From Aplidium turbinatum (taxonomy: Eukaryota > Chordata > Ascidiacea > Aplousobranchia > Polyclinidae), in the NCBI GenBank assembly GCA_918807975.1, contig OU964926.1, positions 26,481,996-26,545,995 on the forward strand: a DNA stretch of 64,000 nt, given 5' to 3'. Of the stretch, positions 33,833 to 46,100 are shown piece after piece. Within the stretch, counting starts at the first letter, position 1; every line of letters starts with the position of its first letter. A program made the translations under genes and the position numbers. The notes under the pieces were generated by a model that searched no databases, was not told the origin of the DNA, and worked only from the letters and a program-made list of their open reading frames with translations.

Positions 33833-34312
33833 TGGGACCCGCTACCGGTACCTTTAAGGATACCAACCTGAGAAACATCGCACGCGTCACGGACTCAGTT
33901 GAATAAAAGAATTGAATTTAGAAGTTATATAGGCACTTTTTTCTTCTCCTCTCGTCTTTGCTTTGAAAGTGAAAAAGAAAAAAGAATACGTCATGACCGG
34001 TCAAATAATGTTTCAGATTAAAAGACCGGAGCCGGTCAAATAGCCACTGCCTAAAATATACCAAACACATGCTTGATTTGCATAGTGACTCTTTATATCA
34101 TACCATATCAGTTTATTTTGATATGATCTGAACATCCATTAAACACACCGCAAACCTGGTGGGTGTTTAAAGCTTGCTGAAAAATAGTACGGTAAATACC
34201 CAAAAAATGGTCACCTTATGCCACTGCAACCAGGTGACCAGGTCTATATGGGTTTTGTAATTTTTGATAACATTAGCTGACATCAAACCTCTACAAAATC
34301 AAATAATTCAGT

Positions 34313-35013
34313 CAGGGATATCTATAACTACGGGATTGGAAACTCTGTGGAACTGAAAACCATTTTATACACCAGTAGGGTCACTTTTCGTTGTGCGCTG
34401 CTGTGATAAGTAATCACATAAATTGACCTCAAAGGGCAGCAAGTATTAGGCTAAACGAACAACCAAAAGTGTAACAATCAATTCACCTGCTGTAAATTGT
34501 AAGGTCTACGCTTGCCTGGTTTGTTTATTTGTTTGTATTCCATTAGTGCAGTCATGTTGTATTTTGTTTGTTGCTTAAAAAATTTCCAGAATGACTATTG
34601 GTTTTAGTTCTGATGACATCGTAAACGGATTAGTTTCGTACTAGATTGGTCTGTGAACAAGTTGATGATACAACAGCATATTTCACTGATTGCTGAACAC
34701 TCCTCATTTACTTCTGATCCGATTTGCAGCACGCAAAATGCTAAAGAACAACAGTAGGCGGTTTTTGGACTCGTTGCATTCATTCATTTTTTGGATTCAT
34801 CGTTTTTTTTTCTAGCAGCGTAAATGTACTTTTATAATCAATTAAGTTTTAATGTAAGTGTACATTTTGTATTATTATTGTAAAATCAAATTTTGTGTAT
34901 CTTTTAGTCGGTATTTTGTTTTGTTAATCTCTCTGTAATCGTAGTAATGTGATGACCCTACTGATGTATAGCACTGGATAGAGTTTCCAATCCCGTAGTT
35001 ATAGATATCCCTG
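34313..35013. mobile_element. hAT MITE (CAGGGATATCTATAAC ends)
   Basis: CAGGGATATCTATAACTACG at the left is mirrored by CGTAGTTATAGATATCCCTG at the right. The exact 8-bp AATTCAGT flanks both sides (34305-34312, 35014-35021). It is non-coding. The first ten terminal bases match the MITE at 37715-38214. Confidence 0.93.
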
Positions 35014-35021
35014 AATTCAGT

Positions 35022-35837
35022 TCGCAGATTGCATTCATAAAAACTTCAATCTGCCACGACGAAAGGACAAATTTGAATTATCAAGTCTCAAATCCTTTCC
35101 AAATTCAGTGCAAATCATTTCAAGTTCCAACAAACTAACATTCTGAAAATGAGGAAAAACAAACGGATACCTAAAAGCAAAAGTGCGGAAAGGATTGAGT
35201 CCGCTAATGTGCTTGTGCAACTGTTATGTAGGTTATTTTGGAGTGTTTATTGTTTTTTTTCCACGCTTTTCAACTTGGGCAGCTGAATTTGTGCTCTCCA
35301 GGTCCAATTTAAAAAAATAGACTAATAAATAATCAAGGCCTGGAGACACATTAAGTTGGAAAAATTTGATAAAAGGATTTGCTTGTGGTCACTGCGAAGA
35401 AAATTTTTTCAAAATTGATCAGGAATTGTTGAAGAAAAAGCGATTTGAACTTTCAAGAAATGTTAAAAATTTGCTGAAACAACAAGTGGATAAAGACATG
35501 AAGTGAGCTTACAAATGGAAATTGACTCTTGTAAAAAGTAAACTGTTCTAGACAAATTTGCAATTCATTATGATTAAAATAGAAGTTTAAATTATACTAA
35601 ATTTTTATTATTAAACTGTCACTAAAGATAGGTTCATTACTAGCCTCCTGTGTTTTGAAAGTAGTGTTGCCAGACGTGCTTAGATCAATTATAATGTACT
35701 GAAATTCGTCTCATCGTAACTGTTTTTTGTAGCATTCATTTTTTGTGCAAACTGTTACAACAATAATCTTTCTTTTTAATTTGCTTTTAAATACTTGTTT
35801 TAAATTTTTTATCACTTATGGCTACCTTTTGGTGACA
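35022..35837. other. gene-free stretch
   Basis: AT-rich sequence between the MITE and the old LINE. No frame, repeat or RNA gene could be supported. Confidence 0.4.
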
Positions 35838-37714
35838 TTGTAAATCGATTGCAAACGATTTTTTCTCGTCTTACTTGAATGGCCGTAAACAATATGTTTT
35901 CGATTGATCAAGATACTTCCACACAGCAATCTATCCAGTATGGTGCTCCTCGAGGTTCAACTCTAGGTCCACTCTTGTTTTTAATTTACATAAATGACCT
36001 ACCAAACAGCATGTCGACAATGCCAAGGTTGTTTGCGGACGATACATGTCTCATAGTTAAAGCTGATAACTTAAATTTATTGCAAACCAAACTTAATACT
36101 GAATTAGCTGCTGTAGAAGGTTGGATTAATGCCAACAAATTGACCATTAATGCCTCTAAATCCAATCTATTAGAAATTCCTCCTAAAAAAGGCTACAACA
36201 AATTCCATGAATTCCATGTTCTCTATAGTAGGGCTACCATACGTCCTCTTTTAAGAGGATTTGTCCTCTTTTTTCAAGAAAAATGAATTGTCCTCCGAGG
36301 ACACTAAAAAATGCTCAAATGTCCTCTTTTTTGACAGTTTGGGTTTTCATGCTTATATTTTCAATGGGATTATATTGCTTGATGACGTTTCAGCGACGGC
36401 TTGTACGCTATTTGTTTTCTAAACATTTTGTAAACCAACGGAACATGCGGATTTATAAAGTCTACATTACAAGAAATTGGCGCATTTTATGGAACTGTTG
36501 TTGAACGTTCAATGCCTGGTTCACTGTAAGATATTAAACGACATTTTAAAGGCCATGCTCACACTTTCACAAAAATACTATTCTTTTAGCTTAATACGCT
36601 TTATGTTTATGTTGATACAACGCTTGCAGACGTTATTGATTGCCAACTCACTTTGGTTCGTTTGTTACTCGAAACAAATGTCTAAAAGTGCAATGTAGCC
36701 TATATAGCCCAGTGGTTTTCAACCTTTTTGGTGGAACGGAACCCAATGAAACATTCCACAAGTTCGAGGAACCACTGTTCCATAATTTAATTGCCTTATG
36801 CAAAAAACATTGATTAATTAATAAAATAAAATTAAAATACTCATGTTCAGATTTATTTATGTACAATAAAAATACAAAAGTGAAAAATTACACTTATTCT
36901 CATAAAAAAATTTAATGAGAAACTTGAGCCTGGTGTTTCTTGTACAAGTCTTTAATATTGGGTCGTGTGTTTAACAGACACACACGAAGTTCATCTTTCA
37001 CAGGCAGCAATTGTGCTCGTCTCTTGTGCAGGCTCGTAGCCAGCCGGAGTCCAGGGGGCCTCGCCCCCATGAAAAAAATTTCGCCTCCCTTGGCAAAATC
37101 CCAACATTCTCGAGCAACACCTACAATTATAAAGATTTTGCCCATCTTTCCCGTTGCAGAGCTCCAACCTAGGCCCAATTAAATACAATTGTTTTGTTTA
37201 GTTAACAGCTAAGATGATTAAACAACTTCGCCCCCCCCCCCTACCCCTCATTGAAGAGATTATTCAACATGTTCAATTCAACCAAGGCCAACACGTGTTA
37301 GGTTGGTAGAAAAATTGTCAGAAACTGTGCAAAATGAAAATGTTTTGGGAAAGAATGATAACCTAACAAAAAGGGAATGGTTTTCCAGTAGGCCTACAAA
37401 CCGGTACAAGTTAGGCCATTTGATATCAGCTGTCGTTATTCTCGGCACCATACCTAATTCTAAGAGTCAGTGATAACCAATTTGTGCAGTGATAAACCAA
37501 ATTTGTGCAGTGATAGTCTAAATCGTAAAATGTGCAGTGATAAAGCAAGTGGTTTTTGAAGACAATGCATACAAAATATAAACCCGTAATCTTTTAAGCA
37601 GTGTTTATTTTTTCTCTTCAATCCAATCAGACTCAGTGTAAATAAATTTTGTTTCTAGTTTTCTGATCTGTCAAGTGTTCAACCTTATTGCAGCAGATAT
37701 TGCTACATTTGGAT

Positions 37715-38214
37715 CAGGGATATCTAAAGAAGGGGATACGAAGGCTTTTATTACGTCAGACAATAGAAGGGCTTTTGTTTATCGTAAATAATCTGTGTTT
37801 ATCGTAAAATGACAATTGGCACCGATAGTAGTTTAATAAATCTTGTTATGATAACTTGCATTGCGCTATTAACATCAGGCCTGGATATTTGCAGCATGCT
37901 CGTGGTTGCTTGTTAATTCAACTACCCATATACTTGCTTTACATCTAGCCTCCTGCAAAGGCTTTGTTATAAAAAACAGCTTACTGGTAACTTTTCAACT
38001 GTCTTTGTAAACAAGTATTCTTTAAATATGCCCTACGTAACATTTGCTAACTGTCTTCTGTAGCTCATTGTAGGCCTACCAGCTGCACTACAAAACTTTC
38101 TACGATTTTAAAAAGAACCACGTGTTTAAAGCACTACAAACTACTGCCCTGGTAGTGTCATGAGAATAAGGCAATCGCTGCGAATCTTCATATCCCCTTC
38201 TCTAGATATCCCTG
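37715..38214. mobile_element. hAT MITE inside a hAT transposase
   Basis: CAGGGATATCTAAAGAAGGG faces CCCTTCTCTAGATATCCCTG. The 8-bp ATTTGGAT is exact (37707-37714, 38215-38222). Across the insertion the transposase frame continues as ADIATFGSSTAVCECGFS. It is about 500 bp and non-coding. Confidence 0.93.
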
Positions 38215-38222
38215 ATTTGGAT

Positions 38223-38410
38223 CTAGCACTGCCGTTTGTGAGTGTGGATTCTCAATGTTAACAAGGGTTGACGCTCCCACTAGACGGAGCATGTTACAAC
38301 CAAGACAGGCAAACTTGGTGCTTATGGCCTTTAAACATTCTGTATCGAAATCTATCGATTTAGACTTGTTTGTGAGACGGTTTGCATCCAAACATCCGCG
38401 ACTGCAATAG
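38223..38410 (+). pseudogene. hAT transposase C-terminal dimerisation domain, fragment
   Basis: Plus-strand translation gives SSTAVCECGFSMLTRVDA, RSMLQPRQANLVLMAF and LFVRRFASKHPRLQ followed by a stop. This is the hATC dimerisation region with its STAVCERGFS-like signature (here C-E-C-G). Only this end is recognisable. Upstream sequence to 37029 has no transposase catalytic core that I can see. It belongs to hAT III. Confidence 0.8.
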
Positions 38411-38440
38411 ACTAGCTCACGGGTGTATAGGCGGAATGTA

Positions 38441-39788
38441 GGGGAAGGTGGGGTAAAGTGGAATACCTAAGGGTTAATTCAGTACAGTTCACTGATTTTG
38501 CCAAAAAAATTAACTTTTTTTATTTGAGCGTTAACTCTAACATATTTCGACAATTTTTAAAGTGCACTTTTGATGACTGCCAGCTTTTTTATATAAATTT
38601 TTTTAATTTTAAAATTACCTCTAATAATCCACTTTACCCCACATATGTGGGGTAAACTGGACCGTTGTAAGTTTTGAGCAAATTCCGTAATTTTTTTCCA
38701 CGCAATCAAATTATTTACAACTAGCATCATTAGCGAAGACATTATGAAACTTCACAACTGCAGTTCATAAGTCCATTACGAATCAAACTTTGAAATTTTT
38801 TTTTTAAAACGGAGTTCACAGATAAAGTTGTCATCCTCTTCATTGCAGCCAGCACAGGCTTCATACGCCCACAGGATGTCCTTTGGTGATAACGAGGCAT
38901 TCTGAAAAACAAGAATATAACTAAGTTAAGAACCAGCTCGTCTACTCGATCATGATTGGTGGGATATTCCGCCCCGTTAGCTCAGTGGTTACGAGCCCGG
39001 CTCAAGATTACAAGGCGCTGGTTCGACTCTCGGGATGTGCGCTTGAGCAACGCATTTCAGGACTGCTCTCCATTTAGCGGTACTTAATGGATGGAATAAT
39101 TTCAGGCAACAACACGTCAGCAATCGGAAACTTCACTCAGCCAATCTCGGTAACCGGCCCTGCGTCAAGAGCCTCTACAAGTGTGCGAAACTACCAGAAA
39201 TAGCCTATCAAGGCTTTGTCAGTCCGAGGATAAAGATTCAATAACCAACCAACCATATCAGAACAACTGTCCAGTTGAGTGCTAATTAGGCCTACACAGC
39301 TGTTGTGTAAAATAAGCTACAAGATTATAAGTAACACAGCACCTAATTCGGTCAAGAAATCATAAACAAGAAAAAATATTTATGACGGGGTAAAGTGGAT
39401 CACCACTGGTCCACTTTACCCCACCTCTACATTACTACTAATTTAACTGTTGGTCAAATTTAGGCTAGTCAGCAACAAGAGTGAATCTACGTAATGCGTA
39501 CGTGATATAGTGAGGCTCATTTTTATTATTCAAAAAAACTTCTACCTTATGTACATAAGATACAATTTAAGTTACCATACATACCTTTCAATAGATCAGA
39601 GGGTGCCAAATGTAATTTCCACGCTTTTTTGTGTCTTCTAAACCACGAAACCTTGAATAATGGCGTGTGCAGCTACTTTTCGTCATGCTTCACTAAACTT
39701 AATGGTATCCGCACAATAGTGAAACTTTAATAGCAAAAAAGGCGGGGTTCCACTTTACCCCGTTGGTCCGCTTTACCCCACCTTCCCC
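38441..39788. mobile_element. Tc1/mariner-like TIR element (GGGGAAGGTGGGG ends)
   Basis: GGGGAAGGTGGGGTAAAG faces CTTTACCCCACCTTCCCC. TA dinucleotides flank both ends, fitting Tc1/mariner targets. Inner copies of the motif occur at 38632-38655 (palindromic around ACATATGT) and 39391-39427. There is no transposase. A SINE is inserted at 38971. Confidence 0.75.
38971..39260 (+). mobile_element. tRNA-derived SINE (SINE-1), best copy
   Basis: GCCCCGTTAGCTCAGTGGTT contains a good A box, and GCTGGTTCGACTCTCGGG contains the B box about 40 bases later. The head resembles a tRNA. The body then runs through CAGGACTGCTCTCCATTTAG and CCGGCCCTGCGTCAAGAGCC to GTCCGAGGATAAAGATTC. Other copies are at 57265 and 58880, with a body-only match at 5580. 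Confidence 0.85.
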
Positions 39789-40124
39789 TAATCATATAGG
39801 CCTAGGCTATATCAAAATAATCCGCACTACTCACTAGCTTCTTCGAGCCAGTTAAAGTTTTTGCTCATAACAAGTATACGGTACTGCTATTTATACAACA
39901 ACTCAAAAATTGCTGTGTTATGTTAGTCATTGTAATAATGTAATATGGTTGCCGTGATTTAACTAGCGGATAAAATAAGAGACCAGTGTTGGTCTTAACA
40001 CTAATCTGATATTAAAAACAGAGAGAGACTGTTCACCAGGCATTTTATAATAAAAGTAATTTGCGTTCTTCTGGTGACTATTTACTAGGTTACCTCCTGA
40101 TGTTAAAGATGATAACTAGCTTTT

Positions 40125-40195
40125 GTATTTCCGACGTTTCGTCAGTCAGCACGACTGACTTTATCAAGGTGGCTAAAACAGGTTAACACAACCTG
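40125..40195 (-). ncRNA. possible degenerate hammerhead-like fold
   Basis: The minus strand has TTGATAA, then a 7-bp stem GTCAGTC/GACTGAC with loop GTGCT, then GAAACGTCGGAAATAC. The order core-stem II-GAAA matches hammerhead ribozymes of Penelope-like elements. C3 and G8 of CUGAUGA are replaced by T and A, so activity is doubtful. No Penelope protein is nearby. Confidence 0.3.
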
Positions 40196-42114
40196 TTCAG
40201 CAACGATGGCACAACACAAAAACGTACTGATAAAATGAATAAAGTAAGCAGCAAGAATCAGAATTAAAACACAATCTGATATGGTATTGCAATTTTTGTG
40301 GATACCGGTATTTAAGAGGTTAAAATGCTAAAATCATTTAAATTTTTTCGGCCCCTCCCTTGCTCTGCGGTCTGGCTACGGCCCTGCTCTTGTGCTTGAT
40401 GGTTGTCAGAGCTGAAAATCCAAACTCACTCAAGTAGGAGGTTGAAACAGCATAAGTCGCAGCGCTTTCTGAGCAATTGTAGGATATTCCTTTTCAACCA
40501 ACAAGCAGAATGCATCCATATAATAATAAAATATACTCTCGGATTTGAATGTAAACTTGCGGAGCCCTTAGACTTACTGGCGGAACCTTAGGGTTCCGCG
40601 GAACCCTGGTTGAAAACCATTGGATAGCCTATAGCCTAACACCTAAATTTACCTACAGCAAAAGAAATCGTGGCATATGGATACAGCTTTGCAAGGAAAG
40701 GAACAGCTTTTTAGTTCACGCCGTTTTTAGCATCTTGACGGTTTTGTGCAGCCTACTGTTTTAGCCATATTTCTTGTAAATAATTATAATTTAACAATTT
40801 CGTTAAGGTTGACCACTCCTTGTTGAAAAAAGTTAAGGCTTGACCTGGAGGTCCTGCTTGATTTGTCACATTTTTGCGATCATGGCTGTCTGACCAGAGT
40901 CTGACTGAAACTGTCTAAAAATTAGGTCTTTTTTAATTTTTGCTGAATCTTAAAAATATAAAATCGTTTGTTGTCTTAAGGAAGCACTAGAAATGAGAAA
41001 AAATAAGTTTAACGTTCAGTCAATCTGTTTTCTTGCTGCGTAGGTCTATAGCCTACTGTAATGATCTAAAAACATGTAAAAGATTCTTCACGTGTGAAAT
41101 TGTAGGCCTACTTGCTAGCGAAACGTGTCCTTTTTTTAGGCGATGAAAATATGGTAGGCCTACTCTATAGGGCTGTTGAGCTAGAAACCGTCGACCACGC
41201 TAAGTACCTTGGAATAATAATTGATAAACAGCTCTCATTCGAACCTCACATTGATACTCTTAGATCTAAACTTAACCTACTAGATCTGTTGGTATTTTGT
41301 CGAAACTTAAACACTTTCTTCCTTTCAATGCTAGACTGCAGTTATATTATTCGCTCATACACTCACATATTATGAATGGAATAGCCATTTGGGGCTCTAC
41401 ATACAAAGCGTACAGTATATCGAGAAACTACAAAAGTTGCAAAACAAAGCAATAAAAATAGTTGCTGGAGGGTTGTGGTCAGAACACATTACGCCATACT
41501 TCAAGCAGGTAAAAGTTCTAAAAATAAAAGACATTTACAAACTAGAGATTGCTAAATTAATGTTTAAATATAACCATAATTCTTTACATTGTACTTTTTC
41601 GAATTACTTCAAAAAAACATCAAACGTTCATAATCGCTCAACTAGATGTTCAATCAAAAATGATAATTACTTTGTTTCTCTGTATGCTACTACAAGACTT
41701 CAACGAGGCATCAAGTATAGTGGAGTAAAAATATGGAACTCAATCCCACTGGACATTAAAAAAAAATCTTTTGACTCATTTAAAAAACTTTACAAAAACT
41801 ATCTAATTGCAGGATATTAAAGTTGAATGCACTAATGCAGTGTAATTTACTAATGTGGACCGATACTCTTTAAGCTTTTAATCGTTGACTATCAACAGCA
41901 GGCCCGGATTTAGGGGGGGGCAGAGGGGGCAGTTGCCCCGGGCCCCCCGACTTTTGAAGGACCCCCTATGTGGAAAAAAAGTGATTTTGTGTTATTTTAT
42001 TCCCTTTGACCTTTAAAGTTTCTGCAAAATGCTGTGCAGTACTGGACTGATGCTACTGTAGACATAGAGATGGTCTTTACGCGCCGTAGGCGCGAAAAAA
42101 TTTTTTTGCCCGGG

Positions 42115-42683
42115 TGTTACGGCCAATCTCTGTACAAATCAAACGTCATATAAAACCGTTCAAGTCTACTGAATATTACGTCATGGAAGTTGCTAGAAAA
42201 TGTGCCAAAATTGCACCATCGTTCATAGACTTGTGTCAAACTTGTTTGGACTTGTTTGGGCCTGTTTAAACAGGAAATATTACATCAGCTTTAAACACCT
42301 GTTGGAATGACTTCATAATTGTCTTTCATTTATTGCGTCACAGTTACTTTCTACGTGAATTTGAGATATTGATATCTATTCTGGTCATTCGTAAAATGAT
42401 TGTTTGAAAGTTGGCCGCACATTTAACTGTTGGCTTAGTGCTTGCTAGCTGGACAAAGGTTCCGTCTTTTATCCAAGTAATCTGTTCTGTAGTGACAGTT
42501 TTCAGTAGTGTACGCGTTGCACCCCCTCGTTTTTGGTAGCCGTGGGCTAATTTTTACAGAAATACACTGTTTGAAAAGAAGTTCAAGTGTGTGTTTCTTC
42601 GGTCATTATATGCAGACGAAAGGATCCGGGAACTTTAAGTTACAATTTTCCCACGAAGAAATTATGGTTTACCGCTGTGACCA
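42115..42683 (+). repeat. BEL/Pao 5' LTR
   Basis: 569 bp, TG...CA ends, near identical to 47354-47922. Confidence 0.95.
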
Positions 42684-43121
42684 TAAAAAATAAAAGACGA
42701 AGTTGTTGGTTGGTAGGCTACAAAAGCAAAGAAATAATAAAAGAAGATCTTGTTGGTTGGTAGTCTAAAGAAGCAAAGAAAATTAAAGACATTTCTTCTC
42801 GGTAGGCAACTGAAGAACTTTAAGCTAAAAAGTAAAGACATTTCTTCTCAGTTTGGTACAGAAGAAAAAATAACTTTGACATTCATTGGCAAGAAAGAAG
42901 ATTAAAGGCAATCCATCTGTGCTTGAAGATTCAAGTGGAAGAATCCAAGCAAGTTTTGTGGACGTTTGGACTTCACATACTCGTACAGCTACGGTATCGT
43001 GCATTTAAATTCTTTTTTGTATTTTTACGGTCTTTGCAGTTAAGTTTTTTATAAGTACTGTAATTTTGTGTGTTTGTGTAACTTAATTTTTTAATTGTTA
43101 AATTTAGCCCCAACATTTAAT

Positions 43122-46100
43122 ATGTCTACACTCGGTGGTGACAGGGACTCGACCGCCGTCGACTCGACTGAGTTTAAGCCTGATGATGTTCTTTGCGGTC
43201 GGGCAGGCCATTCTGGGGAGGGACCCATTAACGATGAGGCTAAGTCAGTTCGAGAGGCCCGGCATCTTAGACGGGATATTTTGACTCAAATTGGGAAACT
43301 TTCTGTAGCATTAGGTTCTTTGAGTGATAAGCAGGAACTGTTAATTTTTAGATCTAAGTTATCTACTTTAGAAGAGGAATTACGGCATTTCCATGCTCTT
43401 TTGAGTAAAATTGTTAACTCTGCAATCTTGGCAGAACTTCGTGATAGGGTAGATCCCGAATTTAACTCGTTAAAAAATAACTTCGAACAAAAAGAAAGTG
43501 AGTTCTCAGATAGGTTGGATGCTGACATACATCCTGAGGATAGCGCCTCAAATGTAAGCACTAGGATGTCTGAGAGCTCGTCACGGATAGTTGCACAAAT
43601 TAACCTACAGTTAAGACGAGAGGAGCTCCAGATCCAAGCTGAGGCCGAAGCAAGAGCTGCTGAGGCCATCGCAAGAGCTGAAGCCATACGAGCTGAGGCT
43701 GCCGCGAGAGCTGAGGCCGACGCGAGAGCTGCTGAAGCCATACGAGCTGAGGCTGCCGCGAGAGCTGAGGCCGACGCGAGAGCTGCTGAGGCCGCACGAG
43801 CAGAGGCTGCCGCGAGAGCTGAGGCCGAAGCGAGAGCTGCTGAGGCCGCCGCGAGAGCCGAAGCTAGAGCTGCTGAGTTCGCACTCAAAGACGCTCAGTT
43901 GAGGGCCGAACAACGTAAAGAGGTAGTTTTAGCTGAATATCGATCAGAGGTGGGCTCTCGGCGTAGCTCTAAGAAGGGCTCTTCTAGGCATTCCAGAAAT
44001 GAACATCAATCGCAGTTTAATTTACATAACCTTTTCCAAACGCCCGTTCAACCTGTGAGTGGACCAGGGCAATCCACACGTTTTCCAGCTGTTTCAGGAG
44101 GTCTCGGGGCCGCGGCTAAGGGTCTTTCGAATGCTGTAGAGCCAAGGTCTGTGAATTACAACCGAACTCCTCCCCCAGAGCGTACAGGTCACGGGGCCGC
44201 CATTAGCAGTAATGCTTTGCCCCCTTCAAAGTTTTCTGCGCCGCTTGTTGTGGATCGCCCAGCTACACGTAATTTGGGTGGTTGTGAGAGGCGTATCGCG
44301 TCTCCTGATTTTAACGTGTGTGAGGATCGTGATCGGGCTGTGCATGTGACTGAGCCCACTCAGCCCCTTAAGGGATATAGCTTGTCTTCTCCCGCTAAAT
44401 CGAGTTCTCAACAGCAGGATTGCTTTTTTGAATACCAAAATAGTAGGACGTTCTTCGATAAGGCGGCCTTGATTGGTTACGATGGTAATAATATGCCATT
44501 TGTCTTCTTTAAAAATCGTGTTATGGCCTTGATGGCAGCTTCGCCCTTTAAGGGAACTCGTTTGACTTTGTTGCAAGCAGCTTGTGTTAGAACAGCTGCA
44601 CAAACGATTGCTAATTTGGTTTCTGACACTCCTGGCTTGTCAGAGGAAGACAGGATAGAAATGTCGTTAGCTCGCTTGTCCCAACGTTTTGGAGTTCGTG
44701 GAGGTCCTTTTGCAGAACCAGAAATTAGAAAGTATCGCTATGGTAGCAAATTGACTTCTATCTCTTCCAGTGATTTGAAAGAGTTTAAAGATGAATTGTC
44801 GCAGTGTTTGCTTTACGCGAAAGCTTATGGTCAGCGTGATAAATTAGAAGGACGTTTTGTTTTGGATTTGGCTAAACGACTCCCGTTTGACGCTAAGCAG
44901 CGTTATCTTGACTTTTTAGGTGATCAGTATGGTAGCACTGAGGAACCTACTTTTCAGAGTTTGTTTGATTTTGTAGTACGGGAGGAAACGCGCAAGTCGA
45001 CTGATTTTAGCATTATGCTAATGGGCGATTCTGGTGAGTCGCAGCATTTTAAAAAGTTTGGCAAAGGAAAATTGCCTTCATGTCCGGTTAGGCAGACGTC
45101 GGTAAAACCCCATGATAATGTGATTTCAGGGAGTTCGCAGTACTCGACTGCTGTTGGCGCACCGCGCGGCGGTGTGGCCAGACATAGTGACATACCGGCG
45201 TGTTTTTGTTGTTCGTCACGTGGTCAAGTTGAATATCATTTTTTGTCTAATTGTAAAGAATTTTTGCGCTTGACACCTAAAGATCGGAGAGATGTCATTG
45301 TGAAAGCTGGCAAATGCTTGAATTGTTTGCGCCAGCATATGGTTAGAGACTGTAATCATGCAAATAACTGTCGTAAGTGTGGACCTACCAACGATAGGAA
45401 ACACTATTTTCTTCTGCATGATTTTTATGTGACGTCACGTGATTCTCTGGATTTGGTCGGTAAAGATGAGGCTGGTGCCAGAGTTCCTGTGCGTAATGTA
45501 AAGATTGGAAATGTTAAAGCAGCCTTTAACCGCGTTACTGCTGCTCGTGTTTTGAATCCAATGACTGGCAAATCGAAGTTGGTGTATTGTCAGCATGATC
45601 CTGGTTCGCAGTTGACCTTTGTTTCGAGTGACTTGGTGTGCGAACTTGGTCTTAAACCGTATGATAAAGCGTCGTTTAAAATGGATACTCTGGCTGGTCA
45701 GAAACCTACTTGTGCTGACCTTGTTAAACTCAACATCCAGTCGTTAGAGACTGATGAACTGTTTTGTGATATAACCTCGGTGGTTAACCCAGCTTGGGCT
45801 GACGATGTTAAAACTTTACCCCATAAACAAGATTTAAGTGGTTTCCGTCATTTCCATGACGTGAATATGTTTCATTTGAATGATTGTAGTACTGTAGATG
45901 TACTGATTGGCAATGACAACGCTTATTTGATGTGGACAAAAGAAGAACGTGTTGGTAAAAATCGCAGTGAACCGCATGCTTTACTCACTCCTCTCGGTTG
46001 GTTGGCATGTGGTGGTAAGTCACCCTTAGTTGAAAGCGTTGCTAAAGTGTGCAGAGTGCAGACGTCTTCAGAGTCGGATGTCATCTCTGGCTTTCAGCGT

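Larger units (their letters stand above)
29939..34051. mobile_element. palindromic Mutator-like element, 4.1 kb
   Basis: The left end GGCAGTGGCTATTTGACCGG and right end CCGGTCAAATAGCCACTGCC are exact complements, and the arms continue pairing for about 180 bp. The flanks are the exact 9-bp TAAAATATA (29930-29938, 34052-34060), a Mutator-type duplication length. Inside is a second, larger imperfect palindrome (31008-33848) with 30-bp arrays, SINE-2 copies and tRNA-like modules arranged mirror-wise. The left arm alone carries a further insertion (30137-31004). No transposase is seen. Superfamily assignment rests on duplication length and long inverted ends. Confidence 0.85.
37029..40386 (+). 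mobile_element. hAT element III (CAGGCTCGTAGCCAG ends)
   Basis: CAGGCTCGTAGCCAG faces CTGGCTACGGCCCTG. The exact 8-bp CTCTTGTG lies at 37021-37028 and 40387-40394, inside the transposase of hAT II. It carries a hAT transposase C-terminus on the plus strand (38223-38410), a hAT MITE (37715-38214) and a mariner-like element (38441-39788). The upstream transposase is not recognisable. Confidence 0.9.
36710..40622 (-). mobile_element. hAT element II (CAGTGGTTTTCAACC ends), with transposase remnant
   Basis: CAGTGGTTTTCAACC faces GGTTGAAAACCATTG. The flanks (TATAGCCC, GATAGCCT) are only partly alike, so it is old. On the minus strand the transposase C-terminus is visible in two blocks: SYLSEFGFSALTTIKHK (about 40387-40440) and RRAQLLPVKDELRVCLLNTR to a stop near 36920. 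This is the hAT dimerisation region of ZBED/FAM200-type transposases. A third hAT at 37029-40386 separates the blocks. The N-terminal part is missing. Confidence 0.85.
36229..41162. mobile_element. hAT element I in the LINE (TAGGGCTACCATACG ends)
   Basis: TAGGGCTACCATA at the left and TATGGTAGGCCTA at the right match at 12 of 13. The exact 8-bp CTCTATAG lies at 36221-36228 and 41163-41170. Its own sequence is only about 1 kb, with TGTCCTC-rich subterminal repeats and no transposase. The rest is a nested hAT (36710-40622). Confidence 0.92.

Noticed and set aside
43286-43913. Antisense Ala/Ser-rich ORFs of 100-200 codons
   Set aside because: They mirror the Ala/Arg/Glu repeat of the BEL/Pao frame on the other strand.
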